Part shown: positions 8,911 to 17,655 of the stretch, one piece after another | How positions within the stretch are numbered: the stretch's first letter is position 1 | Layout: each line of letters begins with the position of its first letter | Assembly: GCF_039831995.1 (NCBI RefSeq) | Contig: NZ_JBDOIO010000003.1 | Location: forward strand, 2,976,001 to 3,040,000 | Direction of reading: 5' to 3' | DNA: 64,000 nt | Origin: Paenibacillus pabuli | Lineage (GTDB): Bacteria > Bacillota > Bacilli > Paenibacillales > Paenibacillaceae | Program-made: the position numbers and the translations under genes | Notes under the pieces: generated by a model | What the model was told of the DNA's origin: nothing | The model's database searches: none | Seen by the model: the letters and a program-made list of their open reading frames with translations, nothing else

Positions 8911-10266
8911 ATGGCCAAAGAAAGCTTTGACAAAGAAATTCAGTTTCTCCGTATGCTGTCACTAACAAGCGGTGCTTACAATCGCAAACAGTATGCCGAA
9001 CGACTTGGCATATCCGTACATACCTTTGATAAAACAACGCGCAGGTTAAAAGAAATCATGCAATCTGTGGCGGACCAGCACCAGGGTTCAGAGCCAAGCA
9101 AAGAGATGACAGACCTCGTCCGTTTCCAATATGGGGAATCTGCGGAACCCCTGCTGCTTTTCCTTTTTCGGGCCAAATCGATGAAAGAAACAGAGGTTCA
9201 GCGGCTTTCCGTCATTTTACATACCCTGCAAGGCAGCGCGATGACGGCCATGGAACTGCTGGATGCCTGCTGTGCCGATCTGCCTGAGGAACTGGCATTA
9301 CCTGACGAGAAAACGATCCGCACCGATCTGAAGTATCTGGAGGAAGTCGGTGTAATCCGGAAAGAGCCGGGCGGCAGACCTTATCGGTATATGCTGCAGC
9401 AGGACGTTCTCATCAAACTAACGGCCCAGGAACAGCTGGAGTTGTATGATTTTGTGGACATCATGGCCAATACCCAGGTCCCCTCGGTACAGGGATATCT
9501 GCTAAGAGACAGCCTGAAGAAGGCAATAGCCGCAAGCTATCCCAAGCAGGAAGTAACCGAACCTTTTATATACAAGTACCATTATTATTCCCGCATTCTG
9601 GATGAGGCACATCTGTACACCCTGCTTAGTGCCATTCGCCAGTGCAAGCGAGTCCAGTTTGTCTATTTTTCACCCAAAAAGCCATCCAGCTACAGCTCGC
9701 AGAATACGAATCCGCGATTTGAACGCGAAGCCGGCGGACATTCCAATCAGATCCTGCCGCTCGAAGTCGTTTACGATCACCAGTATGGCCGGTGGTATGT
9801 CATTGGATATCAGGGACGCCGGGGGTTCGTGAAGTTTCGAATGGAGGGCATCACCCAGATGGAGGAACTGGATGCGGTAAGCGCAGAGTATATGCATGAT
9901 CTCAAACAGCAATGGGCAGAAGTCAGCCGGTTCAGCTGGCTGGTGGATACGGCGAAGACAGTTACGGTTCAAGCCCGTTTTTTCCATCCCGAGAGCGGTC
10001 AGCGCAACTTCATTCTGGATCGGGTACGTCTGCAAGGCCAGTGGGGCACCATTACGCCTGAAACCGAGCATACCTTTCTGTATGAGATCCGGGTTAACGG
10101 TACGACGGAGATAAAACCATGGCTTCGGAGCTTTGGCTCCAGCTGCGAGGTCATTGCACCTCACAGGCTTCGCCAGGAGATGATTAAGGAATGGAAGGAG
10201 ATTGCGCAATATTATGAATCTGTTCGAGAAGATGTTCAACTATCAGATCATGACGAGATTGAATGA
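8911..10266 (+). CDS. WYL-domain transcriptional regulator (HTH + WYL), RNA-repair associated
   Basis: 451 residues. A helix-turn-helix lies near the N-terminus (RKQYAERLGISVHTFDKTTR at about residues 26-45). A second winged-helix-like segment follows around 105-170 (DEKTIRTDLKYLEEVGVIRK). The WYL domain lies in the second half: ILPLEVVYDHQYGRWYVIGY then FRMEGITQMEEL, with a C-terminal WCX-like extension. WYL domains bind ligands, in some cases nucleic-acid fragments or nucleotides, so this protein may sense RNA breakage and control the divergent repair operon; that is inference from position. The start has a GGAGTG site. Its 3' end overlaps the next WYL gene by 53 bases, so the two are probably co-expressed and may act as a pair. 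Confidence 0.88.
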   Translation: MAKESFDKEIQFLRMLSLTSGAYNRKQYAERLGISVHTFDKTTRRLKEIMQSVADQHQGSEPSKEMTDLVRFQYGESAEPLLLFLFRAKSMKETEVQRLSVILHTLQGSAMTAMELLDACCADLPEELALPDEKTIRTDLKYLEEVGVIRKEPGGRPYRYMLQQDVLIKLTAQEQLELYDFVDIMANTQVPSVQGYLLRDSLKKAIAASYPKQEVTEPFIYKYHYYSRILDEAHLYTLLSAIRQCKRVQFVYFSPKKPSSYSSQNTNPRFEREAGGHSNQILPLEVVYDHQYGRWYVIGYQGRRGFVKFRMEGITQMEELDAVSAEYMHDLKQQWAEVSRFSWLVDTAKTVTVQARFFHPESGQRNFILDRVRLQGQWGTITPETEHTFLYEIRVNGTTEIKPWLRSFGSSCEVIAPHRLRQEMIKEWKEIAQYYESVREDVQLSDHDEIE

Positions 10267-11062
10267 GACTGGACTGTTTACCTGGACTTCACAGGAACGG
10301 GCCTGGCTCCGGATGATGCTGAATCACACTGCCGCCCAGGAAGCATTAACTCCTTCCACTTACCATAAACTGCAAGAAATGCTGGATGACGAGCCGGACA
10401 TGAACCTGCAGGAGTACTTGACCGAGAAAGCCAAAAGCGAAGAACACAGCGTCTCCCACCCCCTGCTCAATCCACTGCGCAAAATCATAATGAACCAACA
10501 AGCTTTTCGACTAACGGGGCATGTCCGCAATGGAAGAATCATTCAGGATCAATTCGGATTCCCATACAAGCTTGAATACTCCATGGTCAAAAAAGAGTGG
10601 TATGTGCTCTGGTACGCCCCTCGTTTCGGGAAATTGATGTCAACCAAGCTGCGCAGCATCATCACTGCGGAGTCCGAGCAGCTTGAACCGGAAAACATCT
10701 CACGTTATACGGAGCAAATCCGCTATTTGACTGAGAAACGTAAGACAACCATCACGATTGAAGTACTGCCGGAATTCAATCAGGAATTATCACGAATCCT
10801 ATATGCCTTCTCCTGCTTCGAGAAACAGGTACAGTATGTGGAAGCTCAGCATACCTACCGGATTGAGCTGACAATCCCCCGGAGTGAAATGGATTATGTG
10901 TTGTCCAAAATGCGTTTTCTTGGCAAACGGGTGCGGATTGTAGACAACGTTGTGCTGCGCAATCGCATGTCCGAGACAGCAGCCAAGGTGCTTGCACGCT
11001 ATGCAGCCCCCGAGGCTCAAGGTGAGCCAGGCCTGACTCCTGAGGCCAAGGTGTCCACATAA
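10214..11062 (+). CDS. Second WYL-domain protein, paired with the upstream regulator
   Basis: About 282 residues. The WYL-like core spans roughly residues 90-165 (GRIIQDQFGFPYKLEYSMVK, then KEWYVLWYAPRFGKLMSTKL), followed by a C-terminal extension. The N-terminus (about 1-60) is helical but I see no clean helix-turn-helix, so it may work with the larger partner rather than bind DNA alone. The start lies inside the upstream gene. ATG at 10214 is chosen although the nearest GGAG is 13 bases away; ATG at 10232 or a TTG at 10202 are alternatives, and coupling to the upstream stop is likely. It is followed by a strong hairpin. Confidence 0.8.
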   Translation: MNLFEKMFNYQIMTRLNETGLFTWTSQERAWLRMMLNHTAAQEALTPSTYHKLQEMLDDEPDMNLQEYLTEKAKSEEHSVSHPLLNPLRKIIMNQQAFRLTGHVRNGRIIQDQFGFPYKLEYSMVKKEWYVLWYAPRFGKLMSTKLRSIITAESEQLEPENISRYTEQIRYLTEKRKTTITIEVLPEFNQELSRILYAFSCFEKQVQYVEAQHTYRIELTIPRSEMDYVLSKMRFLGKRVRIVDNVVLRNRMSETAAKVLARYAAPEAQGEPGLTPEAKVST

Positions 11063-11067
11063 CAAAC

Positions 11068-11097
11068 AACAACCCGAACCAAGTGGTTCGGGTTGTT
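11068..11097. terminator. Strong hairpin between convergent genes (terminator-like)
   Basis: A perfect 14-base inverted repeat (AACAACCCGAACCA against TGGTTCGGGTTGTT) with a two-base centre. It sits six bases after the second WYL gene and ten before the end of the leftward LURP-one-like gene. Neither side has a long T run, so it may act in both directions. Confidence 0.7.
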
Positions 11098-11107
11098 CAT
11101 CAGCGCG

Positions 11108-11596
11108 CTATGTGGCAGCGGAGTTCCGTCTTTTGTTGATGGCATGCACACCCATAACGACAGCAATCAACTCATAGGTATCCAGCTGCTCGGACTCGTT
11201 ACTCAATACAAAAGCTCCTGAACTGAACCAGCCGCTCGTGCGCCTGAAGCTAGCCACCGTTCTGCCTCCCATTCCGGTAACATCATATTCCTGGGAAAAT
11301 GCCGGGGCAGATACTTCATAGATTCCTCGTGGTCCAGCATCGTATTCAAATCGTTTACTAAAAAAGCTCATTCTGGCTCGGAGGACCCCAAGGTGTCTTC
11401 CATCCGCTGAAGTGACATCCCAGCGATTGCTTAACATCCCAAATCGACCACTGCAGATCAGTCCCGCTGGACCAAACACATCTAGTGATGATCCGAATAG
11501 ACTTTTCAGATCCAAATGTCCTGCCTGCTCCTGATTTCCGTTCATGATTTCGGTGTATCCTGCGTTGAAAAAGTTATCTCTGAAGTATAGTTCCAT
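11108..11596 (-). CDS. LURP-one-related / Tubby-C2-like protein
   Basis: 162 residues, starting MELYFRDNFFNAGYTEI. The body is predicted beta-rich with recurring strand-turn patterns (RWDVTSADGRHLGVLRARMS; FEYDAGPRGIYEVSA; FVLSNESEQLDTYELIAVVM), as in LURP-one-related proteins such as the YxjI group. No catalytic residues are visible. Functions in bacteria are unknown; members may scaffold at membranes. The ATG has a GGGAGG site. It is a single gene, convergent with the WYL pair. The assignment is from fold-level pattern only. Confidence 0.6.
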   Translation of the reverse strand: MELYFRDNFFNAGYTEIMNGNQEQAGHLDLKSLFGSSLDVFGPAGLICSGRFGMLSNRWDVTSADGRHLGVLRARMSFFSKRFEYDAGPRGIYEVSAPAFSQEYDVTGMGGRTVASFRRTSGWFSSGAFVLSNESEQLDTYELIAVVMGVHAINKRRNSAAT

Positions 11597-11714
11597 AACA
11601 TCCTCCCCTTTTGCTGAAATTAAACCTGCCCGGTAAAGTCCATACTATATATGTATTTACGTATGTAAATTGGAAGTGGCTTCATAACTTGTCGAATTCT
11701 TAGCATTCTAGCCA

Positions 11715-11743
11715 TAAAAAAACGGACGATCGTGATCGCCCGT
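11715..11743 (-). terminator. Rho-independent terminator of the GntR-ABC operon
   Basis: On the minus strand, ACGGGCGAT pairs with ATCGTCCGT over a four-base loop, then seven T. It lies about 28 bases beyond the permease stop. Confidence 0.85.
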
Positions 11744-11771
11744 GTGATTCATATCGCCCCGAAGTATACTG

Positions 11772-12512
11772 CTAAACTTCTACCTTTTTATTATTCAGAT
11801 ATACAGCAGCTCCAACCATAATTAACGCCACAATAATCTCAAATATGATACTCCCCAACCTTCCATCTGACCACAATACTCCATTCGCTGTAAGTGTGAT
11901 CCCTGTACTCTCTTCAGTAAACCGGAACAACTCGTTCGGGTTGAAGCGACCAGCAAGAATGACATTCTCCAACCAACTGATTAGATTGGTCAGCACGAAG
12001 AATGAGACGATACTAATCCACGGGCCTGCTTTCCACCTGAAGCTGCCTCCAATGGATATGGAGAGAAAAATGATGATGGTCATAAAGATGGCAACCCACC
12101 AAATAAACAACAGCAGAGTAAGCCAATCCGAAAGATGGATACCCGAAAGATGGATGTAGCTGAGAAAGTGCATTCTTGCATTCGTGGCAACATAGAGGAA
12201 GTAATGAATGATGGCAACTGCTGTTAGCCCCAGCCCACACAGTGTACCAAATATTAGCGGAGACAATAGGTGAGACAGCCCTGTTACGGGTACGAGACGA
12301 CGATTGTACGCACGGATGTTGGACCAGTATGTCTTAATCATTCTCACATAGATGGCTACACCTGCCCCCGCATAAGCAATAATACCAATAATTAGCCCTG
12401 CCACCTCGGACATGAACAATGCCAGACCGATCTGAACGATGATCAATACAACCAGCCCTGCCAACAGGGTATTCCAATTCCTTCTAAAGTCATATTTCAA
12501 CAATGTCATCAT
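11772..12512 (-). CDS. ABC transporter permease of a YtrA-type operon
   Basis: 246 residues with about six hydrophobic helices and no solute-binding or enzymatic motifs. It is the last gene of a GntR-ATPase-permease operon. The start overlaps the ATPase stop by four bases, which indicates tight coupling; a GGAGG site lies upstream. In this class a small GntR repressor controls an exporter-type ABC system that often responds to cell-envelope stress or antimicrobial peptides. The substrate cannot be told from the sequence. Confidence 0.8.
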   Translation of the reverse strand: MMTLLKYDFRRNWNTLLAGLVVLIIVQIGLALFMSEVAGLIIGIIAYAGAGVAIYVRMIKTYWSNIRAYNRRLVPVTGLSHLLSPLIFGTLCGLGLTAVAIIHYFLYVATNARMHFLSYIHLSGIHLSDWLTLLLFIWWVAIFMTIIIFLSISIGGSFRWKAGPWISIVSFFVLTNLISWLENVILAGRFNPNELFRFTEESTGITLTANGVLWSDGRLGSIIFEIIVALIMVGAAVYLNNKKVEV

Positions 12513-13207
12513 TCCGCATACACCTCCTTGAACATTTCATCCACACTTTTACCGTATTTCAGACGAAGCGTCTCGACCTCTTCCTGCATCACTTTCTCGC
12601 CCTCACGGATGAAAATGACTTCATCAAAAATTCGTTCAATATCGGTCACCAGATGTGTCGAAATCATCAGACTGCTGTCTTCGTCATAGAATTTTACGAT
12701 GGCATCCAGAATTTTGCCGCGGGCAACGGGGTCAACACCGCCGATCGGTTCGTCTAGCAGATACAGACGAGCTTTGCGGGAAAGTGCCAGTGTTAGTTGA
12801 AGTCTTTCATTCATACCTTTGGATAAGTGTCTTACCTTGTCACCCTCAGCAAGCTTCATGAAATCAAGCATTTCCCTGGCCTTCGCCTCATCAAAATCAG
12901 CATAAAAATCCCGGTAGTATGCAATCGCATCACGAACCTTCATCCATTTTTCGGTCAATGGGCGATCCGGCATGAAGGAAACGAGTGACTTGGTCTCAAG
13001 CCCAACCGGTTTACCCGTGATCTGAATGGTCCCACTTGAAGGATGCAGCAATCCGGCAGCAAGCTTCATCAGGGTACTCTTGCCGCTGCCGTTGCTGCCA
13101 AGAAGCCCGACAATCCTGCCTGGCGTAACCGTAAGCGTGACATCGCTTAGTGCCCGCTTGCCGCCATACATTTTACTGATGTGATTCAATTCAAGGATAT
13201 TACTCAT
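12509..13207 (-). CDS. ABC transporter ATP-binding protein of a YtrA-type operon
   Basis: 232 residues. Walker A GSNGSGKS at 37-44; Walker B RLYLLDEPIGGVDP; H-loop in MISTHLVTDIERIF. The signature loop reads LSKGMNERLQL, a variant of LSGGQ common in YtrB-like exporters. The frame is open upstream to 13303, but ATG at 13207 has a GGAGG site and gives the standard N-terminus (MSNILELNHISKMYGG). It overlaps the GntR stop upstream by eight bases and the permease start downstream by four. Confidence 0.9.
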   Translation of the reverse strand: MSNILELNHISKMYGGKRALSDVTLTVTPGRIVGLLGSNGSGKSTLMKLAAGLLHPSSGTIQITGKPVGLETKSLVSFMPDRPLTEKWMKVRDAIAYYRDFYADFDEAKAREMLDFMKLAEGDKVRHLSKGMNERLQLTLALSRKARLYLLDEPIGGVDPVARGKILDAIVKFYDEDSSLMISTHLVTDIERIFDEVIFIREGEKVMQEEVETLRLKYGKSVDEMFKEVYAE

Positions 13208-13616
13208 GCCCTGCTCCTCCCTTCCACTGTTCATCACTGTGCTGTGACGACTGACCTCCAGCAATGGCATCCGCAACAATCGTAACAATATCCTGTTCTT
13301 CAATCCCGAGTTCCTGCATGCCTGTCAAAAAACGCTCCAGCAGTTCTCCTGCCATTTCTTTTTTGATGGTCATTATTTTCGACTCCTCACTTGTAACATA
13401 TCTGCCCAGACCCCGTTTCGTTTCGACCACTTCTTCCCGTTCCAATTCCTGAAATGTCCGCTGTACCGTGTTGGGATTAATCTGTAGCTCAGCCGCCAAT
13501 TCCCGGACCGAAGGAATCTTATCACCTGCCTTCAGTGTGCCTGTCACAATCTGCTTCTTAATGTGCTGCATAATCTGCAGGTATATAGGTAAGTTGTTAT
13601 CGAATTCCATAGCCAC
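13200..13616 (-). CDS. GntR-family repressor, YtrA type
   Basis: 138 residues. The N-terminal winged helix is the GntR signature: PIYLQIMQHIKKQIVTGTLK, then GDKIPSVRELAAELQINPNT and VQRTFQELEREEVVETKRG. The C-terminal part is short, as in YtrA, with no ligand domain of FadR or HutC size. It is the first gene of the ABC operon and presumably represses it through the palindrome at 13656-13671. The GTG start at 13616 is 10 bases from an AGGAG site; ATG at 13610 is an alternative. Confidence 0.88.
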   Translation of the reverse strand: MAMEFDNNLPIYLQIMQHIKKQIVTGTLKAGDKIPSVRELAAELQINPNTVQRTFQELEREEVVETKRGLGRYVTSEESKIMTIKKEMAGELLERFLTGMQELGIEEQDIVTIVADAIAGGQSSQHSDEQWKGGAGHE

Positions 13617-13655
13617 AAAGCACTCGCTCCTCTCTGTACCGGTGTGTTAGTTAAA

Positions 13656-13671
13656 TAGTACACTAGTGCTA
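13656..13671. promoter_or_regulatory. Candidate GntR (YtrA-type) operator
   Basis: The inverted repeat TAGTACACTAGTGCTA has outer arms pairing as TAGnAC/GTnCTA, about 40 bases upstream of the GntR start. Its place just ahead of a self-regulated repressor gene fits an operator; the assignment is inferred. Confidence 0.5.
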
Positions 13672-13747
13672 TGTTGTTGTAAAGCCTATTTATTTCTATC
13701 CTTATGCTGCAATTCCACATGGATGTCCTATGACTATGGGCCAAAAT

Positions 13748-13778
13748 AAAAAAAGAGCAGATCATATATGATCTGCTC
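13748..13778 (-). terminator. Rho-independent terminator of the aldo/keto reductase gene
   Basis: A perfect palindromic stem (GAGCAGATCATA/TATGATCTGCTC), followed on the minus strand by seven T. It lies about 50 bases past the reductase stop. Confidence 0.9.
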
Positions 13779-13827
13779 TATCTTCAACCAAGCTAATTGG
13801 TGAATTAGCCCGGTGCACTTCGCCAAT

Positions 13828-14697
13828 TTATACAACATCCAAAGGAACTTTACCTTCAGGTGCAGGGAATGCTTCATTCAACCGTTCCACTTCTTCGCTT
13901 GTTAAAACCATATCCATCGCTGCGGCATTCTCTGCCACATGAGACAACTGTACAGCTTTGGGAATCGCAAGCACATCCCCATCCCGGATAACCCAGGACA
14001 ATGCGATCTGTGATGTGCTCACTCCATGTTCTGCAGCAATGTCGCGAATGACCGGATGCTCCAGCAGCTCGGTACGCAGCCTGCCTCCCTGAGCGAGCGG
14101 GCAGTACGCCATTACGGGAACATGCTTTTCCCGGAGCCAGGGCAGCAGATCCGTCTCAATGCCGCGCGAAGCCGCATGATACAATACCTGATTCACGGCG
14201 CAATGCTGGCCAGCTGGAACGTCCCATAACTCCTGCATATCCTCTGTGTCCAGATTGGATACGCCCCAACGCATGATTTTACCCGCTTGTTTCAGCTCTT
14301 CCAACGCTTGAACCGTTTCTTCCAGCGGTACGTTTCCACGCCAATGCAGCAAATATAGATCCAACCGGTCTGTCCCCAGACGCCGGAGACTGTTCTCACA
14401 GGCGGTAAGCATCTGCTTGCGATCTGCATGGTGCGGATAGACCTTGGAGACCAGAAAAACATCATCCCGGCAGTCCGCTATCGCTTCTCCGGTGACTTCT
14501 TCCGCCCCGCCTTCAGCATACATCTCTGCCGTATCAATCACCGTCATGCCAAGTTCAATCCCGTTACGCAATGCTCGTACCTCTTGTGCACGAGCTGTAC
14601 GGTTTACTCCCATGTACCATGTACCTTGTCCTATTGCAGGCAGCGCCGTACCGTCAGGGAGCTGAACTGTACGCATCTTCTCTCCGTGTATCGCCAC
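13828..14697 (-). CDS. Aldo/keto reductase
   Basis: 289 residues with the AKR barrel motifs: GIELGMTVIDTAEMYAEGG (catalytic Asp and Tyr), VFLVSKVYPHHA (catalytic Lys), YLLHWRGN (catalytic His), MRWGVSNLDTEDM, and the NADP-binding C-terminal AIPKAVQLSHVAENAAAMD. It reduces aldehydes or ketones with NADPH; the substrate is unknown. The GTG start at 14697 has GGAGG eight bases upstream. It is monocistronic, ended by the terminator at 13748. Confidence 0.9.
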   Translation of the reverse strand: MAIHGEKMRTVQLPDGTALPAIGQGTWYMGVNRTARAQEVRALRNGIELGMTVIDTAEMYAEGGAEEVTGEAIADCRDDVFLVSKVYPHHADRKQMLTACENSLRRLGTDRLDLYLLHWRGNVPLEETVQALEELKQAGKIMRWGVSNLDTEDMQELWDVPAGQHCAVNQVLYHAASRGIETDLLPWLREKHVPVMAYCPLAQGGRLRTELLEHPVIRDIAAEHGVSTSQIALSWVIRDGDVLAIPKAVQLSHVAENAAAMDMVLTSEEVERLNEAFPAPEGKVPLDVV

Positions 14698-14733
14698 TTT
14701 GCATTCCTCCTATTCTATGTAGTATTTTCGATC

Positions 14734-15294
14734 TTATGAATTGTCGTCTTGGCCCGGCTTGTAGGCTTCACTCGCCCGCTTCCACCGTCCAACCATCATC
14801 ATATACAGCTGTTCCAGCGGCAGCGACAGACTGCTCTGGGCAATACTCACCGTAGCATCCACCATCTGTGTATTCACGGTCATCTGCTTGCGTTTCACTC
14901 CAGTCTGACGATCCAGGAAGGCTTGCTCATCCCATAGTTTAACCCCGATCATGGGCTGCCCCATCAACTCATACATAAAAATGTTCTCTACATCTCTCCA
15001 CGGGATGAAGCCTCCCGACGTATACGAGGAGGAGTCCACGAATCCTTGCTCATTGACGACAAAGGAAGGTTCCTTCTTCATGATCTTCACCAGGCTGTAT
15101 CCGAGACAAAGTCCAAAAAACAGGACGGAGACCAGACCCACCACCGCGGAAATTACGGAATCCCCTGTATTGGAAGAATCACTGAACATCAAAAAAAATC
15201 CGGCCGCCACAAAAAGCGCAGCTCCTAACGCAAGCCATCCCATTCGTTTACGGCTCGGATATTCCACATGCTGTTGGTCATAGGATGTCGACAA
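14734..15294 (-). CDS. Membrane protein of unknown function (STM3941-like)
   Basis: 186 residues. Two hydrophobic segments at about 19-36 and 46-68 form a hairpin. A soluble C-terminal domain follows with strands around FVVNEQGFVDSSSYTSGGFI and PWRDVENIFMYELMGQPMIG, a pattern seen in STM3941-type small membrane proteins. No enzymatic residues are visible. The start is a TTG at 15294 with GGAGG nine bases upstream. It lies just upstream of the aldo/keto reductase, with a short spacer, and could be cotranscribed with it. Confidence 0.6.
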   Translation of the reverse strand: MSTSYDQQHVEYPSRKRMGWLALGAALFVAAGFFLMFSDSSNTGDSVISAVVGLVSVLFFGLCLGYSLVKIMKKEPSFVVNEQGFVDSSSYTSGGFIPWRDVENIFMYELMGQPMIGVKLWDEQAFLDRQTGVKRKQMTVNTQMVDATVSIAQSSLSLPLEQLYMMMVGRWKRASEAYKPGQDDNS

Positions 15295-15626
15295 TCTCGT
15301 GCTCCTCCTTTAATTTGAACGAAATATGCAATGATTTATATCTTCTATATATGATTCGTAACGTTTGCAGCAAAGCAGAAAATACATAGGTCATTAACCA
15401 AAACAAACAAATTTCAAACAGCACAATCAGGCTCTAATCCATCTCGTTCCTGACAATTCAACCTTTAGGATTCGCCATACGTTCAGCAATTCCTTCTGGG
15501 CACAACATATGCAGAGCAGCAATCTTCATTTATGCAGAAGCATGTTGTCCTCCCCCCTGCTTTCCTTTAATATAAATGGAAAGGTTAGGAAATTACATTT
15601 GTGAATTCAAGGTGGGAGGACAATCA
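15295..15626. other. Intergenic region between divergent genes
   Basis: 332 bases between the leftward membrane-protein gene and the rightward peptidase. It is AT-rich near both ends and must hold both promoters. I see no RNA gene, repeat or convincing regulatory palindrome. Confidence 0.4.
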
Positions 15627-17624
15627 ATGAACAGTCTGCGTGGCATCACATCGGAAGATCTTTTTGAGATTACATGGGTGAATGATCCAACCCCGTCTCC
15701 TGGAGGCGGACAGCTGGTATATGTAAGCCGGAAGACGAACGACAAACGGGACAGTTATTCTTCTCACCTGAGACTTCTGAATCTGGAGAGTCAGAAGGAC
15801 CGGGCATTTACCTCCGGTGACAAGGATCACTCGCCCTCCTGGTCGCCGGACGGGTCACAGCTTGCCTTTTTACGGGAGCATGAGGGAAAAACACAAGTCT
15901 GGATCATTGCCGCAGATGGCGGAGAAGCACGACAAGTCAGCCAGTTGAAGCATGGAGCAAGCTCCCTCATCTGGTCTCCGGATTGCCAGGCGTTACTTGT
16001 GAAATCCTCTGTCGATATGCACAGTGAAGCTGAAGACGAATCCAATTCAGACAACAAACTGCCGCAAGAACTTGTTGTTGACCGAATTCGTATGAAATCG
16101 GACGGCGGAGGATTATGGAATGGCAGACGCACTCACCTCTTCCGCATCTCGGTTGACGGCGGTGAAGCCACTCCAGTTACCTCTGGTCATTTCGACGTCG
16201 GTGATTATGCATGGTCACCTGACGGAGCGGCCATTGCCTGGATTGCCCAGCTGCCGGAAGCAGGCGAGGAGCATAACGATTATGCACTGACCAATCATGT
16301 GTACCGCGCAAAACCAGATGGGTCTGACATACAGCAGCTGACTCCGGAAGGGTTCACCTTCAGCCGATTGGCTTATGCACCGGATGGACAATCTCTCGCC
16401 CTGCTTGCCAGTGATCGCTCTTACGGAAATGCCACTCTGGTGAAGCTCTATACACTCCCGATCTCGGGCGGTCAACCTCTGTGCCTGACCCGTGACTGGG
16501 ACGTACAGATGAATCATAGTATCGTTGGAGATATGCGTGCCCACCTGACAACAACGGGGCCAATATTTACTCGTGACGGCTCTTCCATTCTCTGTCTGGC
16601 AACCGTTCATGGCAGCGTCCGAATCGCACGCGTTGCGCTGGATGGCAGTCAAGCGGAGTATGTATTGCCTGCGGAGAAAGAGTTTTATCAGTTTGCGGAA
16701 CTGGAGAATGGTGACATTGTAGCGGCCGCTGCTGACACGCAAAGCCCAGGAGATCTCTTTTGGTATCCCAATCCGGATGATCACGGAGCCGAGTCCATCC
16801 AGCTGACTCGCAGCAATCCCCAGCTGCAGGGAGAAATCCGGCTCAGCGTACCGGAAACGTTCTGGTTTGATACCTCGGATGGGCTTCAGCTGCAGGGATG
16901 GATCATGAAACCAATCGGCATGGTAGACGGTGTCAAAATCCCAACCATTCTTGAGATTCATGGCGGTCCTCACATGATGTATGGCTTTACCTTTATGCAT
17001 GAATTCCAGATGCTTGCTGCGCAGGGCTATGCCGTCGTATATACCAACCCGCGTGGTGGATTGGGTTATGGACAACAATTCGTGAATGCCTGTCGTGGTG
17101 ACTATGGCGGTGGCGATTACCGCGACCTTATGGAGACCGTTGATTATGCCTTGTCCACCTATGAGTTCATTGATGAAAGCCGCTTGGGCGTCACCGGAGG
17201 CAGTTATGGGGGCTTCATGACCAACTGGATTGTTGGACATACAGACCGGTTCAAGGCAGCCGTCACGCAGCGATCTATCTCCAACTGGCTCTCTTTTTAC
17301 GGTGTCAGCGACATTGGATATTTTTTCACCGAAGATCAGATTGGCGGCAATGCATGGGAGGATACGGAACTGTTATGGAAGCACTCCCCTCTGGCTTATG
17401 TAGGGAATATAAACACGCCCCTGCTGATCCTGCATGGTGAACAGGACCTTCGTTGTCCAATTGAACAAGCTGAGCAATTGTATATTGCCCTGAAGCGACG
17501 CAGACAAACGACCCGCCTCGTTCGTTTCCCTGGGGCTAATCATGAACTTTCCAGAGGCGGTCACCCGCATCTGAGAGTGAGACGACTTGAGCACATTGCC
17601 GGATGGTTCAACGAGCACTTATAA
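15627..17624 (+). CDS. S9-family serine peptidase (acylaminoacyl-peptidase / prolyl oligopeptidase type)
   Basis: 665 residues. Residues about 1-400 form a TolB/WD-like propeller with repeated strands (SPSWSPDGSQLAFLRE; YAWSPDGAAIAWIAQ; RLAYAPDGQSLALLA). Residues about 410-665 form the alpha/beta-hydrolase domain: LEIHGGPHMMYG (oxyanion region), nucleophile Ser526 in GGSYGGF, Asp607 in HGEQDLRCP and His639 in GANHELSRGG. It cleaves short peptides or N-acylated peptides in the cytoplasm; no signal peptide is seen. The ATG at 15627 has GGGAGG seven bases upstream; upstream in-frame codons lack such a site. Confidence 0.92.
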   Translation: MNSLRGITSEDLFEITWVNDPTPSPGGGQLVYVSRKTNDKRDSYSSHLRLLNLESQKDRAFTSGDKDHSPSWSPDGSQLAFLREHEGKTQVWIIAADGGEARQVSQLKHGASSLIWSPDCQALLVKSSVDMHSEAEDESNSDNKLPQELVVDRIRMKSDGGGLWNGRRTHLFRISVDGGEATPVTSGHFDVGDYAWSPDGAAIAWIAQLPEAGEEHNDYALTNHVYRAKPDGSDIQQLTPEGFTFSRLAYAPDGQSLALLASDRSYGNATLVKLYTLPISGGQPLCLTRDWDVQMNHSIVGDMRAHLTTTGPIFTRDGSSILCLATVHGSVRIARVALDGSQAEYVLPAEKEFYQFAELENGDIVAAAADTQSPGDLFWYPNPDDHGAESIQLTRSNPQLQGEIRLSVPETFWFDTSDGLQLQGWIMKPIGMVDGVKIPTILEIHGGPHMMYGFTFMHEFQMLAAQGYAVVYTNPRGGLGYGQQFVNACRGDYGGGDYRDLMETVDYALSTYEFIDESRLGVTGGSYGGFMTNWIVGHTDRFKAAVTQRSISNWLSFYGVSDIGYFFTEDQIGGNAWEDTELLWKHSPLAYVGNINTPLLILHGEQDLRCPIEQAEQLYIALKRRRQTTRLVRFPGANHELSRGGHPHLRVRRLEHIAGWFNEHL

Positions 17625-17655
17625 GTTATTCATGGGACAAGCCAAGTAGAGATAT

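Noticed and set aside
3738..11062. Phage-defence island with toxin or abortive-infection genes
   Set aside because: No toxin, nuclease or defence gene lies in or next to the repair locus; the neighbours (mug, AEC permease, YtrA-type ABC) are ordinary chromosomal genes, so repair after damage is claimed but not a full defence system.
11068..11097. CRISPR repeat or attachment site
   Set aside because: The perfect inverted repeat occurs once and lies between convergent gene ends, so a terminator is the simpler reading.
16215..17240. A 341-residue minus-strand frame inside the S9 peptidase gene
   Set aside because: It lies wholly opposite the catalytic peptidase domain, has no ribosome site and no protein-like pattern.
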